DNA from: Parapedobacter composti | Lineage (GTDB): Bacteria > Bacteroidota > Bacteroidia > Sphingobacteriales > Sphingobacteriaceae | Direction: 5' to 3' | Assembly (NCBI RefSeq): GCF_900112315.1 | Contig: NZ_FOLL01000016.1 | Span: 1 to 64,000 of the forward strand | Length of the DNA: 64,000 nucleotides | Shown: piece by piece, positions 24,131 through 33,752 of the stretch | Position numbering within the stretch: the stretch's first letter is position 1 | Layout: each line of letters starts with the position of its first letter | Made by a program: the position numbers and the translations under genes | Notes under the pieces: model-generated | Seen by the model: the letters and a program-made list of their open reading frames with translations, nothing else | The model's database searches: none | Told to the model about the DNA's origin: nothing

Positions 24131-27100
24131 ATGACGTGCTTTGATCGATTCATTAGACCTATATTGCTAAATGTCGCTGGTATTTTGATGTTTAGTGCGG
24201 TGAACCTTGATGCGCAGGCTCAATACTTCGGACAGAATAAGATGCGATATAAATCGCTGAAATTCAATGTATATGAAACTCCACACTTTAATCTTCATTA
24301 TTATCTCGAAAATGACTCGATGGTGAGGTGGTTCGCCAAGGAAAGCGAGGTGTGGTACGAACTGCACCAGCAAGTGTTCCGGGATACGTTCTTGCGCAAA
24401 AACCCGATCATTTTATACAGCAATCACCCTGAGTTTCAGCAGACCACCACAATACAGGGTGAAATCGGTGTGGGAACGGGCGGTGTCACCGAGGCGTTCA
24501 AGACCAGAGTGGTAATGCCTGTGATGCAGATTAATCATCAGACGCGCCACGTACTTGGGCATGAATTGGTGCATGCATTCCAATACCGGGTGTTAATGGA
24601 AGGTGGCGACTCCACCCGTCTCGAAAATATCGGTAACATCCCGTTATGGATGGTAGAAGGTATGGCGGAATATTTTTCCATCGGGAAAAAGGATGCATTC
24701 ACCGCCATGTGGATGCGTGATGCATACCTGAATAACGACATCCCTTCATTACGGGCTATGACGGAGAATATGAATCGGTATTTTCCTTACCGTTTCGGAC
24801 AGGCTTTTTGGGCATATATCGGTTCCACATACGGTGATACGGTCATCATGCCTTTGTTTAAGGCAACGGCTATGTACGGGTACGAGATGGCTATACGCCG
24901 GGTGTTCGGCTATGATGCGCAGACCTTATCGAACCTCTGGAGAAATACGATGGAAAACGCTTACCGTAATCTGCCCATCGATACCTCAAAGGCACCGGTG
25001 GGACGTTCCATTCTAAACAGTAAAAATGCGGGTCGGCTGAACGTGTCACCTGCAATTTCGCCCGACGGAAATTATGTCGCGTTCCTTTCCGAAAAGGATT
25101 TATTTAGCATCGATCTGTTTTTAGCAGAAGCCCAAACGGGAAAAATAATCAGAAAGCTTTCCAGCAGGCTTACCAATACGGATATTGACGAGTTCAGCTA
25201 TCTGGAATCTGCGGGAGCGTTTTCTCCCGATAGCCGGAAATTTGCTTTCAGTGTGTTCAGCAGGGGCAAAAGCAAACTAATGGTCGTTGATGTATCAAAT
25301 GGTAAAACGCTCCTGTTGGAAGAAATGGGCGATATTTCTGAATTCGCCAATATTGCTTGGGCACCCGACGGGGAAACTGTGGCGTTTTCCGGGCTGCAAA
25401 ACGGGCACAGCGATATTTACCTGTATAACCTGACTACCAAAAAACTGACCCAGCTTACTGATGATTGGTATTCGGATTACCAGCCGAGCTTTTCACATGA
25501 CGGGACAAGAATCGTGTTCAGCACAGACCGGGTGTCCTTGCAATCGGAGTCGCGCAGCGTGGACATCCCGATGAACATTGCAGTAATCGACATCGCTACC
25601 CGGAAAATTGACAATATCAATGTGTTCCAAGGAGCTAACAACCTGAATCCCCAGTTTTCTTCGGACGATAGCCAGATCTATTTCCTTTCAAACAGCGACG
25701 GTTTCCGGAACATGTACCGCTATACACTGGGCAGCAACAAAGTGGAGCGGATGACTGAGTATTTTACTGGAATCAGCGGGATTACCGAGTATTCTCCTGC
25801 GCTAAGCCTATCGGCTAACGACGATGTGGTATACTCCTATTACCGGCGAAATGAGTACAGCGTGTATCATGCCAAAGTATCCGATTTTGAACCCGTAGAG
25901 GTGGATCCGTATGTGGTTAATTTTGACGCCGCGATGTTGCCGCCGCCGCAAAGCCTCGGCGTGGATGTCGTCAATGCGAACTTAAACAATTTCAATTTGT
26001 TCCAACGTATTAATGACAGGCAGATAGCTTCTGCTCCCTATCGGCCGAATTTCAAACTGGATTATTTGGCAAACAGTGGCATGGGGCTGGCGGTCGGTAG
26101 CCGTTACGGAGCGGGTATTGCCAGTGGTATCCAGGGGATGTTTTCGGATATCTTGGGCCATAATCAGATTTTTGCGGCCCTGAATATTAATGGGGAGATT
26201 TACGACTTCGGCGGGCAGGTAGCATATATAAATCAAAAAAGCCGTATAAACTGGGGCGGGGCCGTTTCACATATCCCATTTATGTCTGGGTACTCCATTT
26301 ACGATGAGCGGGATGTAGGTGGCGGTGGTGTGGAACCTGTTCTGGACACTTACATTATCCGCACTTTCCAGCAGCAAGCCGAAGCTTTCGGTGCTTATCC
26401 ATTTTCGAGGCACCACCGGTTCGAAATGGGAGGGGCTATTGCTCGGTATAGTTACCGGATTGATCGCTGGTGGCAGAGTTATTATTTTGGTTATGGTGGC
26501 CGCGATAGGATTCCCAATGAAGAGGCCAGTCAGCTATTTGGAGGTAACTTCAATGCATTCACCATTCAGCAGATTAATACATCCTTTGTAGGCGACAATG
26601 CTGTGTTTGGTATCGCTGCTCCGCTGCAAGGGTTTCGCTACAGGGTGGGGGCTGAGCAATATTTTGGAGATTTCAACTTCAGGGCATTTACGTTTGACCT
26701 GCGCAAATATAACCGTTATCAACCACTCACCATTGCTGCCAGAGCATATGCCTACGTGCGTGCCGGACAGGATGAAAGCGCACTATTCCCGCTGTTTTTG
26801 GGCTATCCCCATTTGATCCGGGGCTATGAGAGTGCTTCTTTCAGGGGTAATATGGATGAGCGTTTTAATTTCAATAGTTTGATGGGGACGCGCATTGCAG
26901 TGGTCAATTTGGAAGTAAGGCTTCCGTTTACTGGTCCGGAGAAATTGGCGGTGTTGCGATCGGGCTTGCTGTTTTCAGACCTGAACCTGTTCTTTGATGC
27001 GGGGCTGGCTTGGGACAGCGAATCGACGGTGGCGTTTCGGAGTACGCCGAGACGAGTAGGGACCCGTCCTAGTTCCAGACCGGATCAACCGGATATAGAA

Positions 27101-27253
27101 GTCTACGAACGGATACCTGCGTTGAGTGCCGGCGTGTCATTGCGCGTTAACTTGTTTGGTGCCATGGTGCTTGAACCTTATTACGCCTTCCCGTTCCAGC
27201 GGAGCGATGTCCGATTCGGTACATTCGGATTGAATTTTGCACCGGGATGGTAA
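24131..27253 (+). CDS. Peptidase MA-like/TolB propeller/outer-membrane barrel fusion
   Basis: This very large exported protein (about 1040 residues from the ATG at 24131) has three recognisable parts. After a signal peptide comes a gluzincin-like peptidase region with HELVH (residues 144-148) and WMVEGMAEYF, where the downstream glutamate could be the third zinc ligand. The middle (about 300-620) holds repeated PD40/WD40-like TolB strands such as SPDGNYVAFLSEKD and APDGETVAFSGLQ. The last third looks like a BamA-type surface-antigen beta-barrel, ending FGLNFAPGW with a terminal aromatic residue. It is thus probably an outer-membrane protease or sensor. A TTG start at 24110 is possible but less likely. 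Substrates are unknown. Confidence 0.8.
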   Translation: MTCFDRFIRPILLNVAGILMFSAVNLDAQAQYFGQNKMRYKSLKFNVYETPHFNLHYYLENDSMVRWFAKESEVWYELHQQVFRDTFLRKNPIILYSNHPEFQQTTTIQGEIGVGTGGVTEAFKTRVVMPVMQINHQTRHVLGHELVHAFQYRVLMEGGDSTRLENIGNIPLWMVEGMAEYFSIGKKDAFTAMWMRDAYLNNDIPSLRAMTENMNRYFPYRFGQAFWAYIGSTYGDTVIMPLFKATAMYGYEMAIRRVFGYDAQTLSNLWRNTMENAYRNLPIDTSKAPVGRSILNSKNAGRLNVSPAISPDGNYVAFLSEKDLFSIDLFLAEAQTGKIIRKLSSRLTNTDIDEFSYLESAGAFSPDSRKFAFSVFSRGKSKLMVVDVSNGKTLLLEEMGDISEFANIAWAPDGETVAFSGLQNGHSDIYLYNLTTKKLTQLTDDWYSDYQPSFSHDGTRIVFSTDRVSLQSESRSVDIPMNIAVIDIATRKIDNINVFQGANNLNPQFSSDDSQIYFLSNSDGFRNMYRYTLGSNKVERMTEYFTGISGITEYSPALSLSANDDVVYSYYRRNEYSVYHAKVSDFEPVEVDPYVVNFDAAMLPPPQSLGVDVVNANLNNFNLFQRINDRQIASAPYRPNFKLDYLANSGMGLAVGSRYGAGIASGIQGMFSDILGHNQIFAALNINGEIYDFGGQVAYINQKSRINWGGAVSHIPFMSGYSIYDERDVGGGGVEPVLDTYIIRTFQQQAEAFGAYPFSRHHRFEMGGAIARYSYRIDRWWQSYYFGYGGRDRIPNEEASQLFGGNFNAFTIQQINTSFVGDNAVFGIAAPLQGFRYRVGAEQYFGDFNFRAFTFDLRKYNRYQPLTIAARAYAYVRAGQDESALFPLFLGYPHLIRGYESASFRGNMDERFNFNSLMGTRIAVVNLEVRLPFTGPEKLAVLRSGLLFSDLNLFFDAGLAWDSESTVAFRSTPRRVGTRPSSRPDQPDIEVYERIPALSAGVSLRVNLFGAMVLEPYYAFPFQRSDVRFGTFGLNFAPGW

Positions 27254-27358
27254 GGTAACGCTGATATTCTATCCCGAAAGCTTGATTAAACCGGATGTTA
27301 GCAAGTTGGAGTTAAGGCCAGGCCGGCTACTAGCAGCACGATGATTGCTTACACCTTT

Positions 27359-27703
27359 TTACATCATCCGTTGTTCATAGGGGGCAGGAAATCCCTTGCG
27401 CTGTGTGTGGCCCACCCCATGGTAGTGACCGGCAGGTATTTCAACCCAGTTTGGATTGTACTTTCTAATCAGCTTTTCTTTTTGCATGCGGGTAAAGGCG
27501 CTCAACTCCTTGAACCGGCGCAGTGCAGCTTCTTCGGTGGGCCATGCTTCGTGGTATACCAACCGGTATACTTTTGCACATGCGTCAAAGAATAATCGTG
27601 ATTTACGGCTGTACACGTCGATTGCCTTATTGAGGTCATTCGCCATTCCAACGTGCAGGTAGCTCCGGTTACTGTCGGTTAAGATATAGATATAAATTGC
27701 CAT
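27359..27703 (-). CDS. GIY-YIG nuclease superfamily protein
   Basis: This 114-residue protein has a GIY-YIG-like fold by sequence: IYIYILTDSNRSYLHVG at the N terminus, then ANDLNKAIDVY, and RLVYHEAWPTEEAALRRFKELS. The canonical GIY and YIG triads appear as YIY and YLHVG, and the catalytic arginine and glutamate positions are plausible but not certain. Such short proteins (UPF0213/YhbQ-like) are common in Bacteroidota and probably act in DNA repair or nuclease functions. The ATG at 27703 is 108 bp from the divergent XRE-S24 gene. Confidence 0.8.
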   Translation of the reverse strand: MAIYIYILTDSNRSYLHVGMANDLNKAIDVYSRKSRLFFDACAKVYRLVYHEAWPTEEAALRRFKELSAFTRMQKEKLIRKYNPNWVEIPAGHYHGVGHTQRKGFPAPYEQRMM

Positions 27704-27760
27704 TGTTGAAAAGTATTTTGATGCTAAATTTTGCGGTTACTGTTTTTGTTACTAATTTTA

Positions 27761-27792
27761 TTGGCACAATAATACTAATTTATTTAGTTTTG
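27761..27792 (+). promoter_or_regulatory. Promoter of the XRE-S24 gene
   Basis: TTG at 27761-27763 and TAGTTTTG at 27785-27792 are 21 bp apart, giving a leader of about 15 bases before the ATG at 27812. Confidence 0.55.
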
Positions 27793-27811
27793 TCAAATTT
27801 ATTTTCATAAT

Positions 27812-28588
27812 ATGCCAAACATTGCTAATAATCTTAAATACCTGCGGAAGAAAAAAGGACTTACCCAGCAGCAGTTTGCGGATGAAATGGGCATCAAACG
27901 GGCCTCTGTGGGGGCTTATGAAGAAGAACGGGCCGAGCCAAAGTATGAGTTGCTGAAAAAAATCGCTTCGTTTTACGGACTTACCATGGATGAGCTGGTC
28001 AATGAAGCCATCAATGACAAATGGAAGCCTGCGCCAAAGAGCGATGCATCCAACGTACGCGTGTTGAGCATCACGGTGGACGAGGGCGATAGGGAAAACA
28101 TTGAGATGGTGCCTGTAAAGGCCAGTGCTGGTTACCTTAATGGGTATGCTGACCCTGAATATATCGCCGAATTGCCGAAGTTCAGTTTACCGATATTCAG
28201 GCAAGGCACATATAGGGCATTTGAAATACAGGGCGATTCTATGCTGCCGCTGCAACCGGGAAGCATCGTTATTGCAGAATACGTGGATAATTGGAATGAG
28301 GTGAAACCGGGGCAGACGTACGTCGTCATTTCGCGGACAGATGGTGTGGTCTATAAGCGCATAGCGTTTAAATACAAAGAGGATAAGGGACTGAAACTGG
28401 TGTCGGACAATAAGAGTTATGAACCGTATTGGGTTGCCGCCGCTGATATTCTCGAAATATGGAAGGCAAAAGCTTATATAAGTACCCAACTGCCCGAGCC
28501 AAGTCCTGAGCCAACTATGGAAACGCTCACGGCCATGATGGCGCAAATGCAGAAGACTATCAGTTCGGTTGCTGGAAAACAATCCTGA
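27812..28588 (+). CDS. XRE repressor with S24 LexA-like domain
   Basis: This 258-residue regulator joins an N-terminal XRE helix-turn-helix (residues 6-62, LTQQQFADEMGIKRASVGAYE region) to a C-terminal peptidase S24/LexA domain. The catalytic dyad is visible as S143 in GDSMLP and K182 in VYKRIAF. An Ala-Gly bond in KASAGYLNG (A106-G107) sits where LexA and cI are cut, so self-cleavage is plausible. Such proteins act as repressors released by DNA damage or other stress. No phage genes surround it, so it is probably a chromosomal regulator. A C-terminal extension of about 35 residues is methionine- and threonine-rich. Confidence 0.88.
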   Translation: MPNIANNLKYLRKKKGLTQQQFADEMGIKRASVGAYEEERAEPKYELLKKIASFYGLTMDELVNEAINDKWKPAPKSDASNVRVLSITVDEGDRENIEMVPVKASAGYLNGYADPEYIAELPKFSLPIFRQGTYRAFEIQGDSMLPLQPGSIVIAEYVDNWNEVKPGQTYVVISRTDGVVYKRIAFKYKEDKGLKLVSDNKSYEPYWVAAADILEIWKAKAYISTQLPEPSPEPTMETLTAMMAQMQKTISSVAGKQS

Positions 28589-28742
28589 ACCCGTAATTTG
28601 TCCGCAATTACCGCAAACGCTAATTTGCACTACTTTAAAACCATAATTCAATCAATATTTAACTAACGTCATGGAAAACGTTATCTTTTCTTGCGGTATG
28701 GACGTTTGGTCTGAGCTATCCGTTTTAGTGGAACACGCGGTG

Positions 28743-28773
28743 TTGTAATTGTCAACCATTATATTTATCTTTG
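28743..28773 (+). promoter_or_regulatory. Promoter of the rimP-nusA-infB operon
   Basis: TTG at 28743-28745 and TATCTTTG at 28766-28773 are 20 bp apart. Transcription would start about 28779, leaving a leader of about 60 bases before rimP that contains a terminator-like hairpin. Confidence 0.6.
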
Positions 28774-28791
28774 CAACATCTTTGAAAAAGA

Positions 28792-28816
28792 GGGGACAGT
28801 AATCGTCCCCTTTTTT
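28792..28816 (+). terminator. Leader terminator/attenuator before rimP
   Basis: GGGGAC (28792-28797) pairs with GTCCCC (28805-28810) around AGTAATC, directly followed by six T residues. Its place between promoter and first gene of a nusA operon suggests attenuation or autoregulation rather than the end of an upstream gene, which lies about 200 bp away. Confidence 0.7.
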
Positions 28817-28838
28817 CATAACTATAGTTAGTTAAACA

Positions 28839-29309
28839 GTGGGCGTATCAATTGAAAATAGGGTTAAGGCATTGGTCGACGAAAAGATTGCCGGCAGGGA
28901 CGACCTGTTTCTGGTAGGGGTTAAAATGCATGCTAATGGCCGGTTGGAAGTGCTGGTTGACGGCGACAACGGCATAAGCATTCAGGATTGTGCGGAAATC
29001 AGCCGTCATGTGGGCTTCCATTTGGAAGAGGAAGATGCAGTTCCCCATGCTTACCGGCTGGAAGTCTCGTCGCCGGGCATCGACACGCCGTTGATGTCCC
29101 TGAGGCAATACCATAAAAACGAAGGAAGGAACATCCGGATAAAATTACAGGACGGTTCAACCAAAGAAGGGAAATTGCTGGCGGTAACTGACGAATACAT
29201 TACAATAGTTGAAAAAATTAAGGAAAAAGGGAAGAAAGCGGTAGAACACCAAAGCGATATCCCGTTTGGAAACATCATAACAACAAAGGTGTTAATTTCA
29301 TTTAAGTAA
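28839..29309 (+). CDS. rimP: Ribosome maturation factor RimP
   Basis: RimP assists late assembly of the 30S ribosomal subunit. The 156-residue protein shows the conserved LEVLVDGDNGISIQDCAEIS and YRLEVSSPGIDTPL motifs of the N-terminal domain and a small beta-rich C-terminal domain. The start codon is GTG at 28839, 22 bp after the leader hairpin. It heads the rimP-nusA-infB order conserved in most bacteria and ends one base before the nusA ATG. Confidence 0.93.
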   Translation: MGVSIENRVKALVDEKIAGRDDLFLVGVKMHANGRLEVLVDGDNGISIQDCAEISRHVGFHLEEEDAVPHAYRLEVSSPGIDTPLMSLRQYHKNEGRNIRIKLQDGSTKEGKLLAVTDEYITIVEKIKEKGKKAVEHQSDIPFGNIITTKVLISFK

Positions 29310-29310
29310 A

Positions 29311-30549
29311 ATGAGCAACAATATCAATTTGATTGACTCTTTTCAGGAATTTAAAGAGTTCAAGAACATCGACCGTCCTACGGTCATCAGTGTGTTGGAA
29401 GAAGTGTTCCGCAGCATGATTCGCAGGAAATACGGAACGGATGAAAATTGCGATGTCATCGTCAATCCAGATAACGGCGATTTGGAGATTTGGCGTACCA
29501 GGGTGGTTGTGGAAGACGGTTTTTCTGAGGATGATGATCTGGAAATAGAATTGGCCGAGGCCCGGAAATATGACCCGGATCTGGAAGTGGGCGATGACTA
29601 TATCGAGGAAATTACCCTGGAAAGCTTCGGCCGGCGGGCTATTCTCGCAGCACGGCAAACCTTGGTGTCGAAGATCCTTGAACTGGAAAAGGATGAGGTG
29701 TTCAAAAAATACAAGGACCGAGAAGGCGAACTAATCACGGGCGAGGTCTATCAGATATGGAAAAAAGAAACACTCGTGCTTGACGATGACGGTAATGAGC
29801 TGATTCTGCCGAAAACAGAACAGATTCCGGCCGATTATTTTAAAAAGGGCGATACCATCCGCGCAGTCGTGCATAAAGTGGAAATGGTAAACGCTAATCC
29901 AAAGATCATCATTTCTCGTACTGCACCCGAATTTTTGCAGCGCTTGTTCGAACTGGAAGTGCCGGAGATATTCGATGGACTGATTACCATCAGGAAGATC
30001 GTCCGCGAACCGGGTGAACGCGCCAAGGTGGCTGTAGAGTCTTACGATGACCGCATCGATCCGGTGGGTGCGTGCGTCGGTATGAAAGGTTCGCGCATAC
30101 ATGGTATCGTCCGTGAGTTGCGGAATGAGAATATTGACGTTATCAATTATACCAATAATACACAGTTGTATATCCAGCGGGCATTAAGCCCGGCCCGCAT
30201 CAGCTCGATAAAGCTGGATGATGAGCATAAGACAGCTGCGGTCTACCTGAAGTCCGACCAGGTATCACTGGCCATCGGACGGGGTGGGCACAATATCAAA
30301 TTGGCTGGAAAACTCACGGGGTATGAAATTGACGTATACCGCGAAGCGGAAGAAGTAGAGGAGGACGTGGATATTGAGGAATTTGCGGACGAAATTGATG
30401 GGTGGATTATTGACGAACTGAAGCGCGTAGGGTTGGATACCGCCAAGTCAGTATTAGCGCTATCCGTGGACGAGTTGGTACGGCGAACTGATCTCGAAGA
30501 GAATACCATCCACGAAATTATCAATGTGTTGCAGGCGGAATTTGAATAG
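29311..30549 (+). CDS. nusA: Transcription termination/antitermination factor NusA
   Basis: NusA binds RNA polymerase and nascent RNA and modulates pausing and termination. The 412-residue protein contains the N-terminal polymerase-binding domain, an S1 domain beginning near GELITGEVYQIWKKETLVL, and two KH domains with the conserved VGACVGMKGSRIHGIVREL and IGRGGHNIKLAGKLTG motifs. An acidic C-terminal region with helix-hairpin-helix-like repeats (LSVDELVRRTDLEENT) follows. It begins one base after rimP and ends 113 bp before infB. A hairpin in the operon leader may be its target for autoregulation, as inferred. Confidence 0.96.
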   Translation: MSNNINLIDSFQEFKEFKNIDRPTVISVLEEVFRSMIRRKYGTDENCDVIVNPDNGDLEIWRTRVVVEDGFSEDDDLEIELAEARKYDPDLEVGDDYIEEITLESFGRRAILAARQTLVSKILELEKDEVFKKYKDREGELITGEVYQIWKKETLVLDDDGNELILPKTEQIPADYFKKGDTIRAVVHKVEMVNANPKIIISRTAPEFLQRLFELEVPEIFDGLITIRKIVREPGERAKVAVESYDDRIDPVGACVGMKGSRIHGIVRELRNENIDVINYTNNTQLYIQRALSPARISSIKLDDEHKTAAVYLKSDQVSLAIGRGGHNIKLAGKLTGYEIDVYREAEEVEEDVDIEEFADEIDGWIIDELKRVGLDTAKSVLALSVDELVRRTDLEENTIHEIINVLQAEFE

Positions 30550-30598
30550 AATGGGTTGATGCCGACCATCGGCGTAAGCGCCACGCTTTTTTAATTAT

Positions 30599-30631
30599 TT
30601 GCCAATAAACACTTAAAAAAATATATTTTTG
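30599..30631 (+). promoter_or_regulatory. Second promoter before infB
   Basis: TTG at 30599-30601 and TATTTTTG at 30624-30631 are 22 bp apart in the nusA-infB gap. Just upstream, GCGT (30572-30575) and ACGC (30583-30586) followed by six T residues form a weak terminator-like stem. Together they suggest infB is partly uncoupled from nusA. Confidence 0.45.
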
Positions 30632-30662
30632 TATCAGCACAAAAAAGAGGTAATTAAATTAG

Positions 30663-33554
30663 ATGTCAGAAGGTAAAAGCATAACACTGCTGAAAGCAGC
30701 AAAAGAACTGAACATTGGTATTGGTACTGCCGTTGATTTTCTGGTGAAAAGTGGCTATGACATTGAGCCGAAGCCGGGAACCAAGTTGGACAGTGAAACC
30801 TACAATGTTCTGCTAAGGGAGTTTCAGGGGGACAAAATCGTGAAGGAGGAAGCCAACCAGATAATCATTGGCAAAATCCGCCGTGAAGAATCCGCCTCGG
30901 AACCTGTTGTGCAAAAACCTCAAAAAGATGCAGAGGCCGAAGAGATCCTGATTAAGAACACCGGCGCGTTTGCGCCGGAGCCGCGGCAAGTCCCGTTTGT
31001 CGACAAGCCGGAAAAAGCAGAGCAGGAAAACACTGGGGAGGCCGATAGACCTTCGGGCAAGTCCCAGGTCTCAGGTATGAAGATCGTGGGTAAAATCGAT
31101 TTGGATAACCTGAAGGGCAGCAAGCCCCAGAAGGAAGCCCCGGCTCCTAAAGAGGAGCCGGAAGCGCCGGCGCAAGAAGTGAAGGTGGAAAGAGAACAGC
31201 CCACAGAGCAGGAACCTGAAAGGAAAACCGAAGAGCCGCTGGTTCCCGAAGAAACGCCTGCTGCACCCCCGGCACCGGAAGTGGAGCAGCCGGTAACTGA
31301 AGCGCCAAAGCCTGAAGAACCGAAACCGTCTGAGCAGCCTAAGGCGCCCACGACGGCATCACAGGATATTATCCGTGCACGTGCGCAGCGGTTAACGGGA
31401 CCTAACGTGGTGGGGCGCATTGATCTGGCGGCACATCAGCCTAAAGAGAAGCCTGTGGCCTCTTCCTCCAATGCCTCCGGTGTGTCATCGCACGACCATA
31501 AAAGGAAAAGAAAACGTAAAGATAAACCGACAGGCCAACGGCCCGGATCAGCTGCGCCGGGACAACAACCGGGCGGTGGTAAAGGTCGCCCTGACTTCAA
31601 GGGTAAACCCAGGCACGGTGCAGAGCCTCGGGAAGAGCCGTCTGAAAAGGAAATCCAAGATCAAATTAAGGCTACCCTGGCCCGCCTTAGCGGTGCAGGC
31701 AAGTCCGGTAAGTTTGCACAGCGGGCAAAGCTACGCCGACAGAAGCGCGATGATATTGCTCATTCCGCAGAAGAGGCAGCCCTGGAACAGGAAATGATGT
31801 CTAAGGTGTTGAAAGTTACTGAATTTGTAACGGCGAACGACTTAGCCAATATGATGGGGGTGCCGGTGACACAAATCATCGCGACTTGTATGAGCTTGGG
31901 GCTTTTTGTTTCAATTAATCAGCGGCTGGATGCGGAAACCATCGCCATCGTGGCAGATGAGTTCGGATACGAAATTGAGTTCGTTAAACCGGAAGACGAG
32001 GAAAATACAGAGCTGGAGGAACCGGACAATCCGGAAAACCTGATACCTCGGGCACCCATCGTAACGGTGATGGGGCACGTAGACCATGGCAAGACATCGC
32101 TGTTGGACTACGTCCGCAAAACCAACGTAATTGCGGGTGAGGCCGGGGGGATCACCCAGCATATCGGGGCTTATGAGGTAAAACTGGACGATGGCCGGAA
32201 AATTACATTTCTGGATACGCCTGGCCACGAAGCGTTCACGGCTATGCGTGCTCGCGGTGCTCAGGTCACCGATATCGCCATTATCGTGATTGCGGCAGAC
32301 GACAGCGTGATGCCACAGACCCGCGAGGCCATCAACCACGCCCAAGCGGCGGGCGTGCCTATCGTTTTTGCGTTCACTAAAATCGATAAGCCGGGAGCCA
32401 ATACCGATCGCATCCGTGAACAGCTTTCCGGTATGAATATTTTGGTCGAAGATTGGGGAGGTAAATACCAGTGCCAGGAAATATCAGGAAAGACCGGGCA
32501 GAATGTTGATCTGCTACTTGAGAAGGTCCTGTTGGAAGCAGAATTGCTCGAATTGAAGGCCGATCCGAAGAAGCGCGCCGTCGGTTCGGTAATCGAAGCA
32601 AGTCTGGATAAGGGCCGTGGAATCGTAACCACCGTATTGATCTTGTCAGGAACGCTCCGGGTGGGTGCTCCCATACTGGCGGGTTCCCATAGCGGTAAAG
32701 TGAAGGCCCTGTATAATGAACGTGGGCAGAAAGTGGTCGAAGCAGGGCCATCCACACCGGTTCAGATACTGGGAATGTCGGGTGCGCCTACGGCCGGCGA
32801 TAAGTTTTACGAAATGGAAAGTGAAGCGGAGGCACGGCAGGTGGCCAATAAGCGGCTTCAGTTACAGCGCGAGCAAGGTCTCCGTACGCAAAAGCATATT
32901 ACGCTTGACGAAATTGGGCGCCGATTGGCCATCGGCAACTTCAAGGAGCTTAATGTCATCGTTAAAGGAGATGTGGACGGCTCCATCGAAGCATTGTCTG
33001 ATTCCTTGTTGAAATTATCGACTGAAGAAATTCAGGTCAACATCATTCACAAATCCGTTGGGCAGATTTCGGAATCCGATGTCTTGCTGGCCTCTGCATC
33101 AGATGCCATCATTATCGGTTTCCAGGTAAGACCTTCTACCAGTGCGCGCAAACTGGCTGAGCAGGAGCAAATAGATATTCGGTTGTATTCGATTATCTAC
33201 GATGCCATTGAAGAGGTGAAGGCGGCCATGGAAGGGATGTTGGCGCCGAAATACGAGGAAAAAATTGTCGCTAACGTTGAAATCCGGGAAACTTTCAAAA
33301 TCAGTAAAGTGGGTACCATCGCTGGATGTATGGTGTTGGACGGAAAAATCAACAGAAACCACAGTATCCGTGTTATCCGCGACGGCGTGGTAGTATATAC
33401 CGGACAATTGGCCTCCCTCAAGCGGTTCAAGGACGACGTGAAGGAAGTTTCCGCAGGCTACGAGTGTGGACTGAATATTCAGAACTTCAATGATATCAAA
33501 GTAGGAGATATCATTGAGGCTTATGAGCAGGTGGAAGTCAAACGTAAGCTGTAA
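30663..33554 (+). CDS. infB: Translation initiation factor IF-2
   Basis: IF-2 is the GTPase that brings initiator tRNA to the ribosome. The 963-residue protein has an N-terminal IF2_N domain, then a long low-complexity region (about residues 85-330) rich in proline, glutamate and lysine, as is usual and variable in Bacteroidota. The GTPase domain has GHVDHGKT (471-478), DTPGHE and FTKIDKP, followed by the conserved domains II-IV. It has its own promoter in the gap after nusA and ends just before a strong terminator. Confidence 0.97.
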   Translation: MSEGKSITLLKAAKELNIGIGTAVDFLVKSGYDIEPKPGTKLDSETYNVLLREFQGDKIVKEEANQIIIGKIRREESASEPVVQKPQKDAEAEEILIKNTGAFAPEPRQVPFVDKPEKAEQENTGEADRPSGKSQVSGMKIVGKIDLDNLKGSKPQKEAPAPKEEPEAPAQEVKVEREQPTEQEPERKTEEPLVPEETPAAPPAPEVEQPVTEAPKPEEPKPSEQPKAPTTASQDIIRARAQRLTGPNVVGRIDLAAHQPKEKPVASSSNASGVSSHDHKRKRKRKDKPTGQRPGSAAPGQQPGGGKGRPDFKGKPRHGAEPREEPSEKEIQDQIKATLARLSGAGKSGKFAQRAKLRRQKRDDIAHSAEEAALEQEMMSKVLKVTEFVTANDLANMMGVPVTQIIATCMSLGLFVSINQRLDAETIAIVADEFGYEIEFVKPEDEENTELEEPDNPENLIPRAPIVTVMGHVDHGKTSLLDYVRKTNVIAGEAGGITQHIGAYEVKLDDGRKITFLDTPGHEAFTAMRARGAQVTDIAIIVIAADDSVMPQTREAINHAQAAGVPIVFAFTKIDKPGANTDRIREQLSGMNILVEDWGGKYQCQEISGKTGQNVDLLLEKVLLEAELLELKADPKKRAVGSVIEASLDKGRGIVTTVLILSGTLRVGAPILAGSHSGKVKALYNERGQKVVEAGPSTPVQILGMSGAPTAGDKFYEMESEAEARQVANKRLQLQREQGLRTQKHITLDEIGRRLAIGNFKELNVIVKGDVDGSIEALSDSLLKLSTEEIQVNIIHKSVGQISESDVLLASASDAIIIGFQVRPSTSARKLAEQEQIDIRLYSIIYDAIEEVKAAMEGMLAPKYEEKIVANVEIRETFKISKVGTIAGCMVLDGKINRNHSIRVIRDGVVVYTGQLASLKRFKDDVKEVSAGYECGLNIQNFNDIKVGDIIEAYEQVEVKRKL

Positions 33555-33583
33555 AGTTATTTTTACATGTTCGGCGGATTGTT

Positions 33584-33627
33584 CGCCCATATAGTGTATA
33601 AAACACACTGTATGGGCGATTTTTTTT
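33584..33627 (+). terminator. Terminator of the rimP-nusA-infB operon
   Basis: CGCCCATA (33584-33591) pairs with TATGGGCG (33611-33618), extended by about six more base pairs toward a short loop, and is followed by eight T residues. Confidence 0.9.
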
Positions 33628-33752
33628 GTCGTTTACCGGCTTTTCATCCACTCTGCGCAGTATTTGCCAAGTGAAATAGCATTTAGTATTTTGTAGTTAA
33701 GCAAAAAGGCATTAACTTGAGCCACCAAAATTTATGATAGATTGTAGTTAGC

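Noticed and set aside
28592-28611. Inverted repeat GTAATT/AATTAC after the XRE-S24 gene
   Set aside because: The arms are only six AT-rich bases and no T-run or promoter is near, so it is not distinguishable from chance.
28671-28748. A 25-codon ORF (starting MENVIFSCGMD) between the XRE-S24 gene and rimP
   Set aside because: Its end runs into the predicted rimP promoter, and it has no promoter of its own that I can see, so it is most likely chance.
30920-31420. Long open frame on the minus strand within infB, rich in serine and glycine
   Set aside because: It is the complement of the biased Pro/Glu/Lys coding region of infB and shows no family features or promoter.
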